Assembly (NCBI GenBank): GCA_002424045.1
Contig: DIPH01000028.1
Location: forward strand, 1 to 32,171
Length of the DNA stretch: 32,171 nt
Direction of reading: 5' to 3'
From: Firmicutes bacterium UBA5493
GTDB lineage: Bacteria; Bacillota; Limnochordia; Darwinibacteriales; Darwinibacteriaceae
Part shown: in pieces, positions 1 through 9,327 of the stretch
Layout of the letters: the number at the start of each line of letters is the position of its first letter
Numbering within the stretch: position 1 is the stretch's first letter
Notes under the pieces: generated by a model
What the model was told of the DNA's origin: nothing
Databases searched by the model: none
Seen by the model: the letters and a program-made list of their open reading frames with translations, nothing else
Position numbers and translations under genes: made by a program

Positions 1-1019
1 CGCTCCCGCACGGGGAGCGACACCAAGTGTTCCAATCTCGGGTTATCCAGTTCGATGTTTCAATCCACGCTCCCGCACGGGGAGCGACCCGATTCATGCT
101 TTCGGTCGCTCTAAGGCCAATAAGTTTCAATCCACGCTCCCGCACGGGGAGCGACTATACGTCGGATGATCTGTCTGTTTTGGCTGACGCGTTTCAATCC
201 ACGCTCCCGCACGGGGAGCGACCGTCGATCATAGAATCTCCTTTGATAATTAAAGCGTTTCAATCCACGCTCCCGCACGGGGAGCGACCAACGAGGGCTC
301 TGCCGTCCCGGACTCCCACTTTTGTTTCAATCCACGCTCCCGCACGGGGAGCGACTAGGCGTGGCTTACTCCACCTTCATGACCTACAAGTTTCAATCCA
401 CGCTCCCGCACGGGGAGCGACAGCCCCCCACCTATGCAACAGGTAAGGGGCACGAACGTTTCAATCCACGCTCCCGCACGGGGAGCGACGTGGGTTCGAG
501 GCGCATAAGCACATACACCGCGACGTTTCAATCCACGCTCCCGCACGGGGAGCGACTTGTGTTTGTGGCACTCCTGTCGGTTGGGTGCACGTTTCAATCC
601 ACGCTCCCGCGCGGGGAGCGACCTTCGGCCGTTGAAGCATTTTGGGCGCGAACCAGGTTTCAATCCACGCTCCCGCACGGGGAGCGACCAGGTGAGAGAC
701 AGGATGGATTTGCCCGCCACCATGTTTCAATCCACGCTCCCGCACGGGGAGCGACCCCAGGGACGAGAAGGAAATAGCCGGTACCATAGTTTCAATCCAC
801 GCTCCCGCACGGGGAGCGACGATCCCTGGCCTTATCCCAGTAGAGCCGCAAGGGGGTTTCAATCCACGCTCCCGCACGGGGAGCGACGAAGTCGCTAGGA
901 ATCTCACCATGAACTTTAATTGTTTCAATCCACGCTCCCGCACGGGGAGCGACATTTATGGGTATACCTCGTTTTAACATCGAGGATGTTTCAATCCACG
1001 CTCCCGCACGGGGAGCGAC
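1..1019 (-). CRISPR. Type I-C CRISPR array (15 full repeats plus one partial, 15 spacers)
   Basis: A 32-bp repeat recurs every 65-68 bp. On the + strand it begins GTTTCAATCC and ends GGGGAGCGAC; in transcript (minus) orientation it begins GTCGCTCCCC and ends GGATTGAAAC. A 7-bp stem (CGCTCCC/GGGAGCG) precedes the 11-nt handle. Full repeats start at 57, 124, 191, 257, 324, 390, 458, 525, 591, 657, 724, 789, 856, 922 and 988; positions 1-21 are a repeat cut by the window edge. Spacers are 33-36 nt and all differ. The only repeat variant I see is at position 611 (A to G, in the loop). Orientation follows from the I-C repeat consensus ending in GAAAC and from the cas genes and leader lying on the higher-coordinate side. 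The oldest spacers are therefore towards or beyond position 1. Confidence 0.98.
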
Positions 1020-1191
1020 AGTAGGGGTCTCAAACATCGTGTTACTCACGATCCTGCCACGCGCTTCCGAGAACCCCCATTTTTGTACATGTCGTTTTCT
1101 CATGGAAAACTCAAACTAGTCTGTTAAGATGCATCTAGAGGGCATTGCGATGGACCCGGGAAATTCATGTTCAATTGGGGTTCGCATAGGC
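1020..1191 (-). promoter_or_regulatory. CRISPR leader between cas2 and the first repeat
   Basis: These 172 bp separate the cas2 stop codon from the leader-proximal repeat and contain no convincing gene. In minus-strand sense an imperfect inverted repeat lies just after cas2 at about 1144-1186, with arms GCGAACCCC and GGGTCCATCGC around an AT-rich centre. A GCGAACC-type motif near this place is, from memory, common in type I-C leaders. The leader should hold the array promoter and the signals for polarised spacer integration, but I could not pick a confident -35/-10 pair. Confidence 0.7.
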
Positions 1192-1482
1192 CTAAATTGT
1201 CAGCACTCCTTCTGGATCGTACGCTTCTTTAGCACCCACATGATCGATACGCCTCTTCCAATTGCTACCAAGAAAATAATAGCGCAGACTATCCTTTGCG
1301 GGATCAATTATTCTCTCTAACTCTTTTCGCAACTGGGCTAGTTGAACTGGATCAACCAGACACTCAAAGACAGAGTTTTGTACGCGTTGTCCATAATCTA
1401 CACATGTCTTTGCAACTAACCGTAACCGTCGCCTACCTTCAGGAGTCTCTGTGTTCACGTCATAAGTAACCAAAACCATCAT
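1192..1482 (-). CDS. cas2: CRISPR-associated endonuclease Cas2
   Basis: This 96-residue protein is the usual Cas2 length and opens with MMVLVTYDVNT, the first beta strand of the ferredoxin-like fold with the conserved Asp (D8). It continues with RVQNSVFEC and RYYFLG, both typical of type I-C Cas2. Cas2 dimerises between two Cas1 dimers to form the spacer-integration complex; nuclease activity is not needed for integration. An upstream in-frame extension to 1542 exists, but GGAGGT at 1491-1496 sits 8 nt before the ATG at 1482, so the shorter form is chosen. It is the last gene of the cas operon, 64 nt after cas1, and is followed directly by the leader. Confidence 0.95.
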   Translation of the reverse strand: MMVLVTYDVNTETPEGRRRLRLVAKTCVDYGQRVQNSVFECLVDPVQLAQLRKELERIIDPAKDSLRYYFLGSNWKRRIDHVGAKEAYDPEGVLTI

Positions 1483-1546
1483 GGCCGACCACCTCCACTC
1501 TAAGCCGAGCACTCGAACGAACCAACGTACAACCACATACAAGCAG

Positions 1547-2578
1547 TCACTTCATTAGAAATGGAGGGTATCCGTCAATATCGCCTCTAATGCATCTAGC
1601 CAATAGCATGGCTTGAGCATATGGTATTAAACCAACTTCAAATCGTTCTTCAAAGTATGGATGTGTTACCTCTTGCTGCTTCCGAGTCTGCCACGCATTG
1701 ATAATCTTTTTTCGGCCATCATCTGTCATCAATACCCCACCGGATTCCTTAACTACAAAGTCTCTCTTATCTATCTGATTTGTGTTGATTAAAGAAAGTG
1801 TTAGACGATCAACCAGATATGGCCGCAATTCCTCCATAAGGTCTAAAGCTAGGCTGGCTCTTCCAGGTCTAATCCGGTGCAAAAACCCAACCTGAGGATC
1901 CAGACCAACAGTTTCCAGTGCTGCTGAACAATCATGAGCTAACAAGCTGTATAAGAACGATAACACAGCGTTAGTCCGATCTAAAGGCGGCCTTCGGCTC
2001 CTACCACCAAAGTAAAACGTCTCTTTTGAGTCTAAGATGAGGTTGTTGAAGACACCGTAATATGTTCGCGCGGCCTCCCCTTCAATTCCCCTCAATACTT
2101 CCATGGAGTTTACATCAAGGAGTTTATCAACTTGACTGGTGATTGTTCGGGCCGCTTGGTCAACTTCTCGGGTACCTTCACGGTCTGGGTGGTCTCGTAG
2201 AAACCTCCTAAGTACCGTTCTGGAGTTTAAGAGTTTTCCAAGAATAAAACTACGTGCAAATTCCAAAGTAGTTGCTGGTTCATCTGACAGCTCATATTGT
2301 CTCTTCCTCAATAACACATTGCCTTGGACCGGACCACCCACTTTCGCCAAAAGGCGTCCACTTGGTGAAAGGAAGGATAGGGCAACCCCGCGCGATGTAC
2401 ATAGGTGCATCAAAGCAGGGCTTGCCCCAGTATAGCCAAATGTAACAATCCCTTCCAGATTGTGGATTGGAATTCGAAAGCGAACTTCGTCGTCAACGTA
2501 AACAAGAACACTTTCTCGCTCCCGGCCAAGATGAGCTTCGGGAGTAGTGACATAGAGTGTATTTAGTAGTTTGCGCAT
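1547..2578 (-). CDS. cas1: CRISPR integrase Cas1 (type I-C)
   Basis: A 343-residue Cas1, the normal size for subtype I-C. It begins MRKLLNTLYVTTPEAHLGRE. The metal-binding active site is visible as E166 in RGIEGEAA, H234 in FLHRIRPGRA, and the acidic motif LALDLMEELRPYL just after it. Cas1 with Cas2 inserts new spacers at the leader end of the array. The open frame runs ten codons further upstream, but AGGAGG lies 7 nt before the ATG at 2578, which fixes the start. It follows cas4 closely and precedes cas2. Cas4-Cas1 pairing is known in I-C systems for PAM-aware prespacer trimming. Confidence 0.96.
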   Translation of the reverse strand: MRKLLNTLYVTTPEAHLGRERESVLVYVDDEVRFRIPIHNLEGIVTFGYTGASPALMHLCTSRGVALSFLSPSGRLLAKVGGPVQGNVLLRKRQYELSDEPATTLEFARSFILGKLLNSRTVLRRFLRDHPDREGTREVDQAARTITSQVDKLLDVNSMEVLRGIEGEAARTYYGVFNNLILDSKETFYFGGRSRRPPLDRTNAVLSFLYSLLAHDCSAALETVGLDPQVGFLHRIRPGRASLALDLMEELRPYLVDRLTLSLINTNQIDKRDFVVKESGGVLMTDDGRKKIINAWQTRKQQEVTHPYFEERFEVGLIPYAQAMLLARCIRGDIDGYPPFLMK

Positions 2579-2607
2579 ATGACTGCCTCCTAACGACAGT
2601 TCCACCA

Positions 2608-3267
2608 CTAGTCATCTAATGCTTGGAGCACATAATCCTTAACAAGTCTCTTCTTCGCTAGTTTTGGTGTACAAAGTTTCAACAGGGAACACTTCTCGCA
2701 CGCTGTTCTATATTGTGCCGGAGGGGTGATTCCAGCATTAAAGGTTTCGTGCATAAGTTCAGCTGTTTGCTTCGTCTCCGCCCGCAAATTGTTGTCCAAT
2801 GCCACATCTAATCGTTTCCTGGTTCTACCATAAAAGATTTGACCTTGCTCGAGCGCTACAGCAAACATCTCTTCAAGACATATTGCTTGGGCACATAACT
2901 GCAAGAGATCCCAATTACTTGGCTTAGGTCTCCCCACCTTGTATTCAACCGGTAAGGGCCACCACAGACCGCTCCGTCCTTCAAGCTTTGCACCTTCATC
3001 TGCCCGCTCGAATTCTACCACATCAGCAATGCCGTATAATCCGAGCGCATGTGAGACGATTGGTACGGCTCGAGCAACGATCATGTCCTTGCGTTTTTCT
3101 ACCACAAAAGGATCATTTGTCTTCTTATGCAACTCTTGACCACGGAATGTCAGAATGTTTTCTTCCCACTGTTGCTCAACATGGATCAAAGCCCATTGGC
3201 GAGGGCAGAATGCATAGTGCTGTATACCTGAGAGGGATAGATATTCCCCTGTTTTCGTTACCTTCAC
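2608..3267 (-). CDS. cas4: CRISPR-associated exonuclease Cas4
   Basis: A 219-residue RecB-family Cas4. It has the single N-terminal cysteine (C21 in YAFCPRQWAL) and the C-terminal trio C190, C193 and C199 (CEKCSLLKLC), which together should bind a 4Fe-4S cluster. Nuclease residues are visible as GIADVVEFE (metal-binding Asp) and LPVEYKVGRPK (E-x-K). In type I-C, Cas4 associates with Cas1 and trims prespacers at the PAM side. The start is GTG, one nucleotide after the cas7 stop codon, indicating translational coupling. The cas1 start lies about 30 nt downstream. Confidence 0.94.
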   Translation of the reverse strand: MKVTKTGEYLSLSGIQHYAFCPRQWALIHVEQQWEENILTFRGQELHKKTNDPFVVEKRKDMIVARAVPIVSHALGLYGIADVVEFERADEGAKLEGRSGLWWPLPVEYKVGRPKPSNWDLLQLCAQAICLEEMFAVALEQGQIFYGRTRKRLDVALDNNLRAETKQTAELMHETFNAGITPPAQYRTACEKCSLLKLCTPKLAKKRLVKDYVLQALDD

Positions 3268-3268
3268 C

Positions 3269-4126
3269 TTAGTGTCCTGTATACACTTCAGTCGTAATAC
3301 CTTCTAACTCCCCTATAGCTATGTCGTAATCCTCAATGCTGGCCGGATCTCGAACACTATCCTTAACACCAACTTGTAAAGCACGATGAACTTTAGCAGA
3401 TGAATACTTCCCGGTGGGGTTGGGATGCTCCCACCAAACAAGCTTGTGAACTTCCATGCTGCCCTCAGGGCGTGCAGATGAAGCATCGTTATCAAAGAGA
3501 TGAATCAGAGATTGTTTAAGCACTTCCGCATCCTCGTCGCTGAAACCTGTCCTGGAAGCTAGTTGTGTATTTATGCTGCCATAAAAGACATATACTCCGT
3601 GGTCGACGCGGTGTTTCATGCCCATCGTATCAGAACCTTTTTTGTTACCAGCTTCGTCACTTACACTTTTTGTAATCTGTGTACTCGTAATGTTCACTGG
3701 TGCAACAGAAAAGGCAGGGTGAATTGATACCGGTCCTCTGACACCTACGGAAACTCCATCCCCTTTTTTAGCACTGGAAGCCTTATAGGCAAAGACTTGA
3801 CCGAAAGACCGCACATCTAACCATTTTTCGCAAGCTACCTTTGTCATTTTTTCAGAGTCTTTCATCAGACCTTTCAGTTCCCCTTCAGCTCTTTGGCGTA
3901 GACTTGAATACTCGTCAATCCTGTAGTCATTGGATTGAACAAACACATTGTGGCCCTGATCCAAGAAGCGGTTGCGTAGTTTCCGCTTTATGCAAACATC
4001 AGAAATCTCACCGATTCCATCATAGTTTACGCGCGGCCGATTACCATTCAAGGGATCTCCATTGGGGTTGGCATTATTCACTTCCAAAATAACAGCAAAG
4101 TCCACCTTCTTTGTTAGGGTTGTCAT
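3269..4126 (-). CDS. cas7: Cascade backbone protein Cas7 (Csd2 family, type I-C)
   Basis: A 285-residue Csd2/Cas7c. The N-terminus carries the family signature VDFAVILEVNNANPNGDP followed by GNRPRVNYDG, and the middle has the MGMKHRVDHGVYVFYG segment. About seven copies form the helical backbone that holds the crRNA spacer in the type I-C effector. ATG at 4126 is preceded by GAGGAGGT about 8 nt upstream. It lies between cas8c (39-nt gap) and cas4 (1-nt gap) in the standard I-C order. Confidence 0.95.
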   Translation of the reverse strand: MTTLTKKVDFAVILEVNNANPNGDPLNGNRPRVNYDGIGEISDVCIKRKLRNRFLDQGHNVFVQSNDYRIDEYSSLRQRAEGELKGLMKDSEKMTKVACEKWLDVRSFGQVFAYKASSAKKGDGVSVGVRGPVSIHPAFSVAPVNITSTQITKSVSDEAGNKKGSDTMGMKHRVDHGVYVFYGSINTQLASRTGFSDEDAEVLKQSLIHLFDNDASSARPEGSMEVHKLVWWEHPNPTGKYSSAKVHRALQVGVKDSVRDPASIEDYDIAIGELEGITTEVYTGH

Positions 4127-4165
4127 TTTCGCTTACCTCCTCAAGCTAGTTGATAGGATATTTCC

Positions 4166-4567
4166 TTACTGATCCAAGTCGGGCTTGACGTCAGTTTCCT
4201 CAGCCTTCTTTGGGCTACCTTTTCTAAATTCCGACATTTGGCAATGGTATCCTAGTAAAAACTCCCCTGATAGTGGCCGATCGTTTGTATAATCATCGGG
4301 ATCAAATAAATCCATGACTTCTGTTATGGTCTGGCCTAGCCAATTAGTGATTTTTGGGTTTAACCGATTCTTATATGGTTCTAATTGTATCTCTAAGTTT
4401 AACCACGTTGAAAAAGGACGTTGAGCAAAGCGATTCATGCTCCTTGCAGCATTCGTCGCTCGTTTTGTATCAGCTTCAGACAAGGCCCAGCTCTCTAAAT
4501 TATCAGCGTAAGCCAATAGCCGTCCGTAAAGATAGTCTCGCGTGTCACGCTTGCGATCTAAAGCCAT
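4166..4567 (-). CDS. cas11c: Probable internal small subunit Cas11c, translated from within cas8c
   Basis: Inside cas8c and in the same frame, the minus strand has a perfect AAGGAGG (4576-4582) placed 8 nt before an ATG at 4567. Translation from there gives a 133-residue, mostly helical protein starting MALDRKRDTRDYLYGRL, the cas8c C-terminal domain. Type I-C effectors are known to need a Cas11 small subunit produced by internal initiation in cas8c. Here the ribosome binding site is as strong as that of any gene in the operon. The sequence shows the signal; production of the separate protein is inferred. Confidence 0.78.
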   Translation of the reverse strand: MALDRKRDTRDYLYGRLLAYADNLESWALSEADTKRATNAARSMNRFAQRPFSTWLNLEIQLEPYKNRLNPKITNWLGQTITEVMDLFDPDDYTNDRPLSGEFLLGYHCQMSEFRKGSPKKAEETDVKPDLDQ

Positions 4568-6100
4568 TGCGTAACCCTCCTTAATATTCGCCCCTTTATA
4601 CAATCCACAGGCAATTGTCAGCGTCTTTCGCCACTCCCATTCTTCCGAAAAAGCAACCCGATTGGTAGCTCGCCTTACTGTGGCGCCCAGAAGATCACTT
4701 GGAAGAGGCTGTCCCTCAATAACAGATGGAAGAAGGCGCTGAATTGTTTTTGCCCTTAACTCTGCATCGATGCGAGTCCCATATGCTGCTTCTGCGATGT
4801 CGAAAAGGCTCGGTGTACCGATATAGACGTAGGGAAAGTCCTTATCAACACCTCTCGGCCGATAGTTTTGCTCCCACGCATAGTTCATGTGCCAGTTCTC
4901 CAAACGATTTAAGAACTCGGAGCTCCATAGTTCTCGATAAAAGCTAATGGACATTCTACCCGGCGTGGCCGAATCAAGAGCAATAACATTAACATTTGTG
5001 AATTCCCCTAATTCCTGCTTCAACCCCAGGATTTTCTTGCGCAGTTTTAGAGCAAACTCCTCGGCTGTGTATGCTACTTCCGGTTCTTGTTGTGGCTCAT
5101 CAAGCGGTAAATCGAGGGAAGCGAGAAGACTAGTTGAGTCACTGACCGGATTCGGAACTGATTTTCCCACACTAGCCCAGGCCACAATAGCCAAATCCCC
5201 ACTCCTAAACCCTTGATTTCGCACCAACCAACGTAGCATGTTATGGGCCTTTTGTGTGACCTCAAAACCTACACTAACCGCTTGGCTGTCACTTTCAAAC
5301 CTGCCGCGAAAGGTGAATCCACTATCGTCATTGCCCGAAATCAGTTTTGCTTTGTCACCATCATTTCTGATCTTGGCAGGGTGAAACAAAGCAATGGGCA
5401 CTTGTTTTCCTGTTACATAGCAGATGTCGCGTTCGGAGATATTCGAAATGTAGTAGTCGATCCATACTTGAACTAGCTCTTGGTCGTTCCAAACGGAAGC
5501 TTCACGAATTCCTGGTGTTTCCACCACCCACCGTATAAAGGCATCATGAGGGGCCTGATTGCTAGGTAGAACAGTAAAGATCTTTGGGGCTTCATCTTGG
5601 CTTGTCCACCTCTGCAGTAGCTTTCCACTGGTATCTACAGGGAGAATGCAATACTTAACGAGATCCTCAATCAAGGTACTCTGTTCTACATATCGAAGTA
5701 TTGCGTTTAACTTTGGATGGCTATATATTGAATCTGCCCATTGCCTCAAATCCTGCACGTAGGACTCATACGGTACGGTTGGTTCCTTAGCAAATCCGCT
5801 GGTGACTACTCCACCATACTTAACAAAGTCTCCCGCGACATACTGAAGCTTATCGCATAGTGGATGGTTTTGCGGTTTTGTCCCAGCACGTGATGATGAC
5901 GATTCGGTACAAGGGATCAATGTTGTGTTATCGTCCCTAGGAACCACATCTGCTCGCAAAAACTCACCATCCCCACTCAAAACTACTTCAATATGGGCTT
6001 GTTGTGTTGTATGGCATATGGGAATTAAGGGATCCTCTTGAGCCTGGAGCAAGGCTTGGTTATTTTCAAATGTTTCATATAAACCAATAAGCCAACTCAT
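4166..6100 (-). CDS. cas8c: Cascade large subunit Cas8c (Csd1 family)
   Basis: A 644-residue Csd1/Cas8c, somewhat long for the family. The N-terminus (MSWLIGLYETFENNQ, then ICHTTQQAHIEVVLSGDGEF and HPLCDKLQYVAGDFVKYGG) is characteristic. Cas8c recognises the PAM and begins DNA unwinding in the type I-C effector. The start codon overlaps the cas5c stop (ATGA), so translation is coupled. The last about 130 residues form a helical domain that is probably also made as a separate protein, Cas11c, from an internal start at 4567. The C-terminal tail (about 15 residues, rich in K, E and D) looks unstructured. Confidence 0.95.
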   Translation of the reverse strand: MSWLIGLYETFENNQALLQAQEDPLIPICHTTQQAHIEVVLSGDGEFLRADVVPRDDNTTLIPCTESSSSRAGTKPQNHPLCDKLQYVAGDFVKYGGVVTSGFAKEPTVPYESYVQDLRQWADSIYSHPKLNAILRYVEQSTLIEDLVKYCILPVDTSGKLLQRWTSQDEAPKIFTVLPSNQAPHDAFIRWVVETPGIREASVWNDQELVQVWIDYYISNISERDICYVTGKQVPIALFHPAKIRNDGDKAKLISGNDDSGFTFRGRFESDSQAVSVGFEVTQKAHNMLRWLVRNQGFRSGDLAIVAWASVGKSVPNPVSDSTSLLASLDLPLDEPQQEPEVAYTAEEFALKLRKKILGLKQELGEFTNVNVIALDSATPGRMSISFYRELWSSEFLNRLENWHMNYAWEQNYRPRGVDKDFPYVYIGTPSLFDIAEAAYGTRIDAELRAKTIQRLLPSVIEGQPLPSDLLGATVRRATNRVAFSEEWEWRKTLTIACGLYKGANIKEGYAMALDRKRDTRDYLYGRLLAYADNLESWALSEADTKRATNAARSMNRFAQRPFSTWLNLEIQLEPYKNRLNPKITNWLGQTITEVMDLFDPDDYTNDRPLSGEFLLGYHCQMSEFRKGSPKKAEETDVKPDLDQ

Positions 6101-6822
6101 CGTAACCCCCCATCCTCCAGGACATCCTGCAATGAATGGTCGAAATCAAGGGGTGTCGTTTGTGGTTCGTTATGTTGCATTGGACGAATGAACCGCCGAA
6201 CCTCACACTCTTGAGGTGTTACCATCTCTATAACCCCATGATGCATATGCGGCGCCCAAAAGCGGGCATGAAGTTCCTTTACACCTGTTTCACTAGGGTA
6301 ATCAAACCCATGAAACATCATCCCGAAGCTTAGCTGAGGGTGATCGTCATAGTATCCGTCACCTTCGCCAAAAACACAGGGCTCAACGTAGCCTTGGCAC
6401 TCCCTAGCCCCCAGGAAGATGTCTCGCCTCCCGCCTCGTTCAATCATCCGTTTTGCCATAAAATAATGTTTGTTCTCATTCCTATCTTGGATCAAGTCTT
6501 CCCGCAAGAGATTCCATGAAAAGCGTGCTTGGACTTGATACTCCACATCTCGCAAATAGGTGTAATAGGCTAAATCGTTACCGCCGCCATACTTGGTAGG
6601 CTTTATTCCTTTGCTCTCTGTTTGGATAGCTTTCATAACCCGAATCTTATCAATTTCCCATACAAGCGTTGGTTTCCAATAAACAGATTCTACTATCCCT
6701 TTTACAGCTTGATATGTGGGTACTTGGTAGGAAAACTTCTCACCCCCTATTTTGGTCAAGGGATCCGTAAACAGGGCATACTTTCCGTGAACTTTAAACT
6801 GCACAATATTATCTTTTTGCAC
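6097..6822 (-). CDS. cas5c: Cas5c (Cas5d), crRNA-processing endonuclease
   Basis: A 241-residue Cas5c. Type I-C lacks Cas6, and Cas5c cuts pre-crRNA just 3' of the repeat stem, leaving an 11-nt 5' handle. The catalytic residues described for Cas5c (a Tyr and a Lys-His pair) correspond by position to Y48 (GIVESVYW) and K118-H119 (ENKHYFMAKRM). The C-terminal half contains the usual CQGYVEPCVFGEG and SFGMMFHGFDYP segments. It follows cas3 by 12 nt and overlaps the cas8c start by 4 nt. Its handle-binding preference matters here because a handle-like sequence is found outside the array at 9461-9471. Confidence 0.95.
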   Translation of the reverse strand: MQKDNIVQFKVHGKYALFTDPLTKIGGEKFSYQVPTYQAVKGIVESVYWKPTLVWEIDKIRVMKAIQTESKGIKPTKYGGGNDLAYYTYLRDVEYQVQARFSWNLLREDLIQDRNENKHYFMAKRMIERGGRRDIFLGARECQGYVEPCVFGEGDGYYDDHPQLSFGMMFHGFDYPSETGVKELHARFWAPHMHHGVIEMVTPQECEVRRFIRPMQHNEPQTTPLDFDHSLQDVLEDGGLR

Positions 6823-6834
6823 TCTATCCCCCCT

Positions 6835-9327
6835 CTAGGCAAATGGTGTTGACATTGCGTTTGACTTCTCCATAGTTACACCTAATTCATCATCGTAATG
6901 GGTTTCGGCAAGATACAGTATTCCAGAGCCCTCTTGAACTTCATGTAATGCCCCTGCTTTCGATAGCCGATCAAGTTCATGTGAGAAACAATTCACAGAA
7001 AATCTCTGTGCATGACGCAAAAGCTCAAATTGCTTATTAGGCTCAAAAATTCCACACAAATCATTAATGAGCTCTATCCCTTCACCATAAGGAACAATAA
7101 CGCCTTGACCCGCATTGGTGATGACTTCGAAAGACCTTGCGGCTGTTTGAAAAGATTGGTTTAGAAAGCGCTTAAGTTTAGGGCTTTGTGGCTTGATCCC
7201 ATGGGCATATATGGATTTTTGATTTGTGGAGAGTAAATCGACGAGTGTATCATTTCGCCCAACTTGACTTTTCTGAGAGACAGGATAGTCCATTAACCCG
7301 CTTCTAGTATGGAAATAATACTGGAAATAGCGCTCTAGTGTGGGATCGCTGAGGAGATGTCCCTGAAAAATCCCATTTATGTCCCTTTGGAATTCGCCTA
7401 AAACCCTCTTGGCGTCTTTTTGTGCGATAGCAATGCTAGGCAATTTGCCGAGGTTTTCGTCATTTGAGTTGACGAGAAAAACTCGTCCCTTATATGGTTT
7501 ACTACCATGGCGATTGCAACGTCCAGCTGCCTGGGCAATAGAGTCTATACCTGCTAAAGAGCGAATTACAACATCGAAATCAACATCCACGCCAGCTTCA
7601 ATCAGTTGAGTGCTAACTAGGATAAACGGCCGTTTCTTGCCTGGCTCTAGTAATCCTCTAATTTCAGTCAATTGTTCAATCCGATGAACCGGGCACATGC
7701 TGGTGCTTAAGTGACAAGTTGGCAACCCTGTGACCGTTTTCAATTCCCGAAAGATTTCCCTTGCGTCGCCTTTGGTATTAACAATGATCAGGACTGACTT
7801 TTCCCCAGCGCACTCTTCATTGGCTAATTCTGCGATTTCACGCTGATTCCATCCTTGAGGTCTGGTTACATCGAAAACATCTACACGATTAAGTGTCTTG
7901 CGATGTTGCTCTTTTGTGACTGTGATTTCTCTCTTACTATCAAAAGGCAAAGCTCTGGATGGAGGATCAATTGCGTGTAAGATTGGCTGTGTGGCGGTAC
8001 ACAACATAATGGAAGAGTTACATGCATTAACGAGAAATTTCACTGCGAGGTTGAATAAGTGGATGAGATTGATTGGTAGGGTTTGTATTTCATCAAATAT
8101 GATTACGGAATTGGCTAATTGATGCATGCGTCGGCAGCTATTAGTTCCTGCGGCATAAAGAGTTTCCATAAACTGAACCATTGTAGTGAGGATGATGGGG
8201 CTATCCCAGTTTTCTGCTAAAAGTTTGTAGTGATCACATTCCTCCCTACTCTCTTCTTCATCGTTTTCTCTAGATTTTCTATCTGGCATCAGGTTGGAAT
8301 GGTGTTCTAGGACGATCTTAGTATCCTTGGTGTCAACCCCTAAAGCTTCGCGAATGCTTTCGGCATTTTGATCAATAATGGAGGTATATGGAATGACATA
8401 GATTATCCGCTGCATCTCATGCTTTGCCACATGATGGAGGGCAAATCTCAAGCTTGCTAATGTCTTGCCGCCTCCTGTAGGTACTGTTAGGCGGAAAAAT
8501 CCTCGGTCTTGTCTAGCCATGGCTAGACATTTTGCGGAAATGTCCCTTCGTAGTTCATCGATTTCGTGGCGTATCGTAAATGTTGCTAGATAGTCTTCAA
8601 GATGTTCGATAAGCCTGTCCCATTCCTCATACTTGCCATATTGTCGCTTTTCTAGATTTTCGGGGGCGTCAAAATCTGCGGCATTTATTCGGTCTGCATC
8701 GATCAAACAGCTAAGTAAAAAACGGACAATCAGACTCATGTTGAAGTGTGCTTCGTCTTCCCTGTAATTTTTTCCTATGGAACGCCGGAGCAAATTTGTT
8801 AGCTCCTCACTTATGTCTATAGCTAACAATTCTTGCAAGCGTTTCTTTATACTTGGTGAGAGAGAAGATAGTGCCTGATCTTTTCTGGTTTCTGATTCAC
8901 CTTTTGCCAGACGTCTACTAAGAACGTCGCAACCATCAGGGGTTAGGGCGTCCATAAAACCATGGTGAGATGCTACAGTTATGGCCAGAACATCCGCTGC
9001 TAAGGTAGTGATACCATCTGGTCGGAGGAATGCTTCATGCAGAACCTGGGCACCAGCGGTAGCATGGTCCAGCTTTCCCCCTGTCAGATCGAAGTTCAGT
9101 TTATCGATTAAGCCGTTCTTGAACTTGATATATTCATCGAATTCTACCGTAGCTTTTCCGATGTCATGGCTCAAACCGAGCAAGCTACCGGTAGCCCCTA
9201 GACCAACCTTTCCTGCAAATAGACTTGCCATATCAGAAACAGAGTGCAGGTGCTCCCATAGGCTTTGCGGCTTCATGTCGCTTGGCCTAAAGCGAGCTAT
9301 GAATTCTGGCTTCAGTTGATCACACAA
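6835..9327 (-). CDS. cas3: CRISPR nuclease-helicase Cas3
   Basis: An 830-residue Cas3 with fused HD nuclease and SF2 helicase. HD-domain ligands are visible as H26/H28 (WEHLHSV), H54-D55 (SHDIGKA), H88 and H121-H122 (SHHGF). Helicase motifs are Walker A TVPTGGGKT (281-289), DEIQ at 412-415, LCTATQP (motif III, about 442-448) and QAAGRCNRHG (motif VI). Cas3 is recruited to the R-loop and degrades the non-target strand. The start is TTG at 9327 with AGGAGGTG 7 nt upstream; no in-frame ATG lies nearby. It is the first gene of the cas operon, so its upstream region should hold the operon promoter and any autoregulatory site. Confidence 0.96.
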   Translation of the reverse strand: MCDQLKPEFIARFRPSDMKPQSLWEHLHSVSDMASLFAGKVGLGATGSLLGLSHDIGKATVEFDEYIKFKNGLIDKLNFDLTGGKLDHATAGAQVLHEAFLRPDGITTLAADVLAITVASHHGFMDALTPDGCDVLSRRLAKGESETRKDQALSSLSPSIKKRLQELLAIDISEELTNLLRRSIGKNYREDEAHFNMSLIVRFLLSCLIDADRINAADFDAPENLEKRQYGKYEEWDRLIEHLEDYLATFTIRHEIDELRRDISAKCLAMARQDRGFFRLTVPTGGGKTLASLRFALHHVAKHEMQRIIYVIPYTSIIDQNAESIREALGVDTKDTKIVLEHHSNLMPDRKSRENDEEESREECDHYKLLAENWDSPIILTTMVQFMETLYAAGTNSCRRMHQLANSVIIFDEIQTLPINLIHLFNLAVKFLVNACNSSIMLCTATQPILHAIDPPSRALPFDSKREITVTKEQHRKTLNRVDVFDVTRPQGWNQREIAELANEECAGEKSVLIIVNTKGDAREIFRELKTVTGLPTCHLSTSMCPVHRIEQLTEIRGLLEPGKKRPFILVSTQLIEAGVDVDFDVVIRSLAGIDSIAQAAGRCNRHGSKPYKGRVFLVNSNDENLGKLPSIAIAQKDAKRVLGEFQRDINGIFQGHLLSDPTLERYFQYYFHTRSGLMDYPVSQKSQVGRNDTLVDLLSTNQKSIYAHGIKPQSPKLKRFLNQSFQTAARSFEVITNAGQGVIVPYGEGIELINDLCGIFEPNKQFELLRHAQRFSVNCFSHELDRLSKAGALHEVQEGSGILYLAETHYDDELGVTMEKSNAMSTPFA

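Noticed and set aside
27..1103. Several long frames on both strands through the array (with repeated FQSTLPHGER, SIHAPARGAT, SLPVRERGLK)
   Set aside because: These are translations of the CRISPR repeat, a well-known artefact; the repeat-spacer periodicity explains them fully.
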